Positions 63,286 to 64,000 of a DNA stretch of 64,000 bases are shown here, piece by piece; the first letter of the stretch is position 1, and each line of letters starts with the position of its first letter. The position numbers and the translations under genes are program-made. The notes under the pieces are model-generated. The model made no database searches. It saw only the letters and a program-made list of their open reading frames with translations, and had not been told where the DNA came from. Source of the stretch: Acidovorax sp. NB1 (GTDB lineage: Bacteria > Pseudomonadota > Gammaproteobacteria > Burkholderiales > Burkholderiaceae_C); contig NZ_BJHU01000013.1 of assembly GCF_005405905.1 (NCBI RefSeq), positions 124,001-188,000 of the forward strand, written 5' to 3'.

Positions 63286-64000
63286 ACGCTCCCATCCTCG
63301 CCACAGCCTTCCGCGCGGCCGACCGCCTGGGCGCCATCGGCGTCTCCGAAATTGTGCGCCTGACGCAAGAGGCTAACCAGCTCAAGCGCCAGGGCCAGCC
63401 CGTGATCGTGCTGGGCCTGGGCGAGCCCGATTTCGACACACCAGCCCACATCCTGGAGGCCGCGCAAAAAGCCATGGCGCGGGGGGAGACGCACTACACG
63501 GTGCTGGATGGCACGGCCGAACTCAAGGCCGCCATCCAGCACAAGTTCAAGCACGACAACGGGCTGGACTTTGCGCTCAACGAAATCACAGCCGGTGCAG
63601 GCGCCAAACAGATCCTCTACAACGCGCTGATGGCGTCGGTGAACCCCGGTGACGAGGTGATCCTGCCCGCGCCGTACTGGACGTCGTACGCCGACATGGT
63701 GCTGATTGCGGGCGGCGTGCCGGTGGTCGTGCCCTGCACCGAGGCCAACGGCTTTCGCATCACCCCCGAGCAGCTGGAGGCCGCTATCACGCCGCGCACG
63801 CGCTGGGTGTTCATCAACTCGCCTTCCAACCCCAGCGGCGCGGCCTACAGTGCCGAGCAACTGCGGCCGGTGCTCGAGGTAGTGGAGCGCCACCCGCAGG
63901 TGTGGCTGCTGGCGGACGATATCTACGAACACATCCTGTATGACGGCCGCGCGTTTGCCACGCCTGCTGCCGTGCTGCCGTCACTGCGCGATCGCACGTT
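63282..64000 (+). CDS. Class I/II PLP-dependent aminotransferase (3' end outside window)
   Basis: The N-terminal 239 residues of an aspartate-aminotransferase-fold enzyme. Visible features: VIVLGLGEPDFDTPAHILEA, the phosphate-binding GAGAKQILYNAL region, and PAPYWTSYADMV with NSPSNPSGAAYS and LLADDIYEHILYDG. The PLP-binding lysine lies beyond the window. The ATG overlaps the stop of the binding-protein gene (ATGA). The amino donor cannot be told. Confidence 0.93.
   Translation, partial: MNAPILATAFRAADRLGAIGVSEIVRLTQEANQLKRQGQPVIVLGLGEPDFDTPAHILEAAQKAMARGETHYTVLDGTAELKAAIQHKFKHDNGLDFALNEITAGAGAKQILYNALMASVNPGDEVILPAPYWTSYADMVLIAGGVPVVVPCTEANGFRITPEQLEAAITPRTRWVFINSPSNPSGAAYSAEQLRPVLEVVERHPQVWLLADDIYEHILYDGRAFATPAAVLPSLRDRT

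Overview
The window is a GC-rich, gene-dense bacterial chromosome segment. Gene content points to a betaproteobacterium of the Comamonadaceae, most like Acidovorax: polA, argH, a Bug-type tricarboxylate-binding protein, a LytS/AlgZ plus LytTR pair, many LysR regulators, and short GCTA-N9-TAGC repeats between and inside genes. This placement is inferred from gene content only. No rRNA, tRNA, insertion sequence, prophage or CRISPR array was seen.

Layout. 1-5.6 kb: polA (5' end outside the window), small proteins, a decayed copy of the yghU start, and two glutathione transferases. 5.7-9.9 kb: a LysR regulator and a D-amino-acid cluster (DadA-like dehydrogenase, orphan binding protein, Asp/Glu racemase). 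10-21.6 kb: two diguanylate cyclases, a dienelactone hydrolase, a ZIP metal transporter, a LytTR two-component pair, argH, a Bug protein and a ferritin-like protein. 21.9-31.1 kb: an alpha-2-macroglobulin and PbpC operon with two small membrane genes between them. 31.2-34.9 kb: a third diguanylate cyclase and an L-lactate dehydrogenase-like enzyme.

34.9-44.8 kb holds the most unusual content: cytochrome c, ECF sigma factor, anti-sigma factor, DUF4331 protein, small lipoprotein, TPR protein, HupE/UreJ protein, DUF3034 protein, exported truncated haemoglobin, cupredoxin-like protein and a dihaem cytochrome. Four matching promoter-like sequences, (A/G)(A/C)ATC(C/T)-N16-CGTA(T/A)T(C/G)(A/C), lie 40-57 bases upstream of the cytochrome c, the sigma factor, DUF4331 and DUF3034. 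The simplest reading is one self-regulated ECF regulon for an envelope redox or metal function not yet described.

45-53 kb: a seven-gene operon for uptake (polyamine/opine-type ABC transporter) and oxidation (2Fe-2S protein plus two FAD oxidoreductases), divergent from an IclR regulator. The intergenic region has two IclR-type palindromes and an NtrC-like site. 53-58 kb: small stress-type and membrane proteins, a LysR regulator and two GNAT acetyltransferases. 58.4-64 kb: a GcvA-type LysR regulator divergent from an amino-acid catabolic operon (ALDH7-type dehydrogenase, FAD oxidoreductase, binding protein, aminotransferase cut by the window end), perhaps for lysine/pipecolate.
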